DNA of 16,964 nt from Pseudomonadota bacterium (GTDB lineage Bacteria > Desulfobacterota > Anaeroferrophillalia > Anaeroferrophillales > Tharpellaceae). The position numbers were made by a program, and so were the translations under genes. The stretch is from contig WFRT01000051.1 of NCBI GenBank assembly GCA_015486445.1, positions 1-16,964 of the forward strand, in the 5' to 3' direction. Every line of letters starts with the position of its first letter. The stretch's first letter is position 1. Below, piece by piece: positions 14,702 to 16,964 of this stretch. The notes below the pieces were generated by a model. That model was not told the DNA's origin and searched no databases. It saw nothing but the letters and a program-made list of their open reading frames with translations.

Positions 14702-15412
14702 TCAGATTTCACCACAAACCCGCCGGCAGATCTCCAGGTAGGCTTCCTCGACCCCGCCCAGCTCCCGCCGGAAACGGTCCTTGTCAAGTTTTTCCAGGGT
14801 CTGGCGGTCCCAGAGCCGGCAGGTATCGGGACAGATTTCGTCGGCCAGCAGGATGCGGCCTCCGCAGTCACCGAATTCGAGCTTGAAATCGACCAGCAGA
14901 ACATCACGTTCGAACATGTAGTTTTTCAGCACCTCGTTGACCTTGAGAGCGGTCTCCCGGACCTCGTCGATCTGTTCCGCCGTGGCCAGGTTGAAGGCCA
15001 GGACATGGTCACGGTTGATCATCGGGTCGTTGAGATCATCGTCCTTGTAGTAATATTCGACAATGGTCATGGGCAGTTCGGGGCCCTCTTCGCGACCCAT
15101 GCGCTTGGCCAGGCTGCCGGCTATCCGGTTGCGGACCACGACTTCGACCGGAAAGATCTCGACCCGGCGGGCCAGCATCTCACGCTCGGAAAGCTGTTCG
15201 ATAAAATGGCTTTCAATGCCGTTCTCGGCCAGCAGTTTGAAAAGTCTGGCCGAAACCTTGTTGTTGATCACGCCCTTGTCGAGAATCGTACCCTTCTTGG
15301 CCCCGTTGAAGGCCGTGGCATCGTCCTTGAAATAGAGAATGGTTTTGCCGGGATCGTCGGTGGCGTAGATGATCTTGGCCTTGCCTTCATAAAGTTTCTC
15401 GCGACGTTCCAT
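14702..15412 (-). CDS. purC: Phosphoribosylaminoimidazole-succinocarboxamide (SAICAR) synthase
   Basis: PurC joins CAIR and aspartate with ATP to give SAICAR in purine synthesis; PurB upstream then removes fumarate from the product. The 236-residue length is standard. Motifs include LYEGKAKIIY (7-16) at the nucleotide site, KGVINNKVSARLF (46-58), EVVVRNRIAGSLAKR (90-104) and LLVDFKLEFG. The ATG at 15412 has AAGGGGAG upstream and begins right at the family's N-terminus; the longer in-frame reading to 15490 would overlap the end of purB. The gap to purB is 49 bp. Confidence 0.97.
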   Translation of the reverse strand: MERREKLYEGKAKIIYATDDPGKTILYFKDDATAFNGAKKGTILDKGVINNKVSARLFKLLAENGIESHFIEQLSEREMLARRVEIFPVEVVVRNRIAGSLAKRMGREEGPELPMTIVEYYYKDDDLNDPMINRDHVLAFNLATAEQIDEVRETALKVNEVLKNYMFERDVLLVDFKLEFGDCGGRILLADEICPDTCRLWDRQTLEKLDKDRFRRELGGVEEAYLEICRRVCGEI

Positions 15413-15461
15413 GTTTTCTCCCCTTGCCGCGACCCTTCGCAGGCGGCCGCGGAAAAACTGG

Positions 15462-16763
15462 TTAACCGGTTTCGCCAAAAACCCGGTCAAAGATTTCCGG
15501 TATCCGGCGCAGGTGGTGTTCCAGGCTGAAAATATCTTCGATCTCGGCCGGCGGGATCCGGGCTGTAACCTCGCTGTCGGCCAGCAGGTATTCCTTGAAG
15601 GATCCGCCTTCCTCGTAGGCCCGCATGGCGTTGCGCTGGACCCAGCGGTAGGCGTCCTCGCGGGCCACCCCGGCCCGGGCCAGGGCCAGCAGCACCCCCT
15701 GGGAGTAGATCGTCCCCCCGGTAAGTTCGAGGTTCTGCCGCATCTTTTCCGGGTAAATCACCAGTTTTTCCATCATTCCGGCGAACCGATGCAGCATGAA
15801 ATCGAGCAGAATGGTGGCATCCGGGCCGATCACCCGCTCGACCGAGGAGTGGCTGATGTCGCGCTCGTGCCAGAGGGCGACATTTTCCATCGCCGCCAGA
15901 GCCTGTGAACGCACCAGCCGGGCCAGGCCGCAGAGGTTCTCCGAAAGCACCGGATTGCGCTTGTGCGGCATCGCCGAGGAACCTTTCTGCCCGGCGTGAA
16001 AGAACTCTTCCATCTCCCCGACCTCGGTACGCTGGAGATGACGGATCTCGGTGGCAAACTTCTCAATCGAGGCCGCAACCAGGGCCAGGGTCGTAAAGAA
16101 AAACGCGTGCCGGTCACGCTGGACGATCTGGCTCGAGGCCGGAGCCGGGCTGAGCCCGAGACGCCGGCAGACCGCCGCTTCAAGCGCCGGGTCGATGTTG
16201 GCAAAGGTGCCGACCGCGCCCGAGATCTTGCCGACCTTGATATCCTCCATGGCGGCTTCCAGGCGTTTTTTCTGGCGCCCCATCTCGTCGTACCAGATCG
16301 CGAATTTGAGCCCCACGGTAACCGGCTCGGCGTGAATCCCGTGCGAGCGACCGATCATCGGGCAGTCGCGAAACTCGAAGGCTCGCCGGCGGATGGCGGC
16401 CCGCACCCGGTCGACCCCGACAAGCAGGAGTTCCCCGGCTTCTTTAAGCTGCAGGGCGAGGGCGGTGTCGAGCACATCGGACGAAGTCATTCCGAAATGG
16501 ATATAACGCGCGGCCGGCCCGACGAACTCCGAAACCGAGGTCAAAAAGGCAATGACATCGTGGCGGACCTCGGCCTCTATCTCCTTGATCCGCGCAACGT
16601 CAAAAGCGGCCTTTTCCCGGATCTCGCGCCACTCTTGAGGCGGAATTTCTCCCCGCTCGGCATAGACTTCGCAGACCGCCAGCTCAACCTTGAGCCAGCA
16701 GGTAAATTTATTCTCCTCGCTCCAGACCCGGCTCATTTCGGGCCGCGAGTAGCGTTCAATCAT
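15462..16763 (-). CDS. purB: Adenylosuccinate lyase
   Basis: PurB cleaves fumarate from SAICAR and from adenylosuccinate, acting twice in purine synthesis. The 433-residue length fits the bacterial type. Visible landmarks are the MIERYSRPEM start typical of this branch, TSSDVLDTALALQL (93-106), GRSHGIHAEP with H141 as catalytic acid, and the fumarase/lyase superfamily signature GSSAMPHKRNP (261-271) holding the catalytic serine. The ATG at 16763 has AAGGAG upstream with a rather long 12-base gap; the open frame continues to 16832 but adds no conserved sequence. It is the first gene of the purB-purC-aroB-ccdA operon. I found no convincing promoter in the short upstream stretch before the repeat. 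Confidence 0.97.
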   Translation of the reverse strand: MIERYSRPEMSRVWSEENKFTCWLKVELAVCEVYAERGEIPPQEWREIREKAAFDVARIKEIEAEVRHDVIAFLTSVSEFVGPAARYIHFGMTSSDVLDTALALQLKEAGELLLVGVDRVRAAIRRRAFEFRDCPMIGRSHGIHAEPVTVGLKFAIWYDEMGRQKKRLEAAMEDIKVGKISGAVGTFANIDPALEAAVCRRLGLSPAPASSQIVQRDRHAFFFTTLALVAASIEKFATEIRHLQRTEVGEMEEFFHAGQKGSSAMPHKRNPVLSENLCGLARLVRSQALAAMENVALWHERDISHSSVERVIGPDATILLDFMLHRFAGMMEKLVIYPEKMRQNLELTGGTIYSQGVLLALARAGVAREDAYRWVQRNAMRAYEEGGSFKEYLLADSEVTARIPPAEIEDIFSLEHHLRRIPEIFDRVFGETG

Positions 16764-16863
16764 AATCTGTGATCTCTCCTTGAAACTCGAAAAACGCCGG
16801 TCCCGAAAGCTGACAAACTCGTAAAAAGTCAAAATATTCGATGGCTAAGTAAAAAGCTTCATA

Positions 16864-16964
16864 TGCACCCCAAGGGCACTTCCGTTGGGCGCAAGGCGCC
16901 CGAAACCTGAGGAATGAGGCGTACATACAGTACGCCGCAGTGACGAAGGTTGCACCCCAAGGGC
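16864..16964. repeat. 87-bp structured repeat unit, second copy cut by the window edge
   Basis: The 14-mer TGCACCCCAAGGGC occurs at 16864-16877 and again at 16951-16964, exactly 87 bp apart, so one full unit and the start of a second are visible. Inside the unit are two perfect hairpins: GGGCGC/GCGCCC with loop AAG (16887-16901) and GGCGTAC/GTACGCC with loop ATACA (16918-16936). The period is a multiple of three, and all three minus-strand frames are free of stops across the unit. It lies about 100 bp upstream of purB. It may be the end of a tandem array or a dispersed repeat; only two partial copies can be seen. Confidence 0.6.

Noticed and set aside
15413..15490. Longer PurC start at 15490
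   Set aside because: It would overlap the purB coding end and adds residues outside the family; the ATG at 15412 has a good ribosome site.
16764..16860. Possible purB promoter around TTGACT
   Set aside because: No acceptable -10 lies at 16-18 bp from it.

Overview
The window is 16.96 kb of GC-rich, gene-dense bacterial chromosome. It suggests a Gram-negative bacterium with a meso-diaminopimelate cell wall, because MurE carries the DNPR motif, the SPOR-type protein is membrane anchored, and there is an RxKD-type bifunctional Rel/SpoT enzyme. The gene set (an EF-G-like GTPase beside rel, a zinc-type L28, a long 3-hydroxyacyl-CoA dehydrogenase) would fit Deltaproteobacteria/Desulfobacterota, but that is inference from gene content, not a database match. 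I see no mobile element, phage gene or CRISPR array.

Layout, left to right. (1) 1-1253, minus: murE, running off the left edge. (2) 1387-1462, minus: tRNA-Phe(GAA), with its own promoter and a terminator. (3) 1558-2505, minus: an unrecognised protein whose N-terminal part looks like a degenerate beta-carbonic anhydrase. (4) 2671-3135, minus: ssb with a strong terminator. (5) 3136-3549: a 414-bp divergent control region. (6) 3550-4680, plus: a single 3-hydroxyacyl-CoA dehydrogenase, meeting (7) at a perfect 18-bp bidirectional terminator. (7) 4769-6469, minus: a large PfkB-like kinase with unusual extensions. (8) 6652-6837, plus: rpmB. (9) 7003-12349, minus: an operon of an EF-G-like GTPase (fusA2 type), a protein with two SPOR-like repeats, and rel/spoT. 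(10) 12586-16763, minus: a second operon, purB-purC-aroB-ccdA-small membrane protein, closed by a terminator at 12514-12542. (11) 16864-16964: one full unit and the start of a second of an 87-bp structured repeat, cut by the right edge.

Most of the window is housekeeping: wall precursor synthesis, translation, replication/repair, purine and aromatic biosynthesis, thiol-redox delivery to the periplasm and the stringent response. The less ordinary parts are the carbonic-anhydrase-like protein, the extended PfkB-like kinase, the GTPase/SPOR/Rel operon, and the edge repeat. I did not find a clearly new multi-gene system. Five candidate promoters have -35 boxes close to TTGACA; three of them (HAD, rpmB, fusA2) also share a -10 of the form TAG-R-R-A.
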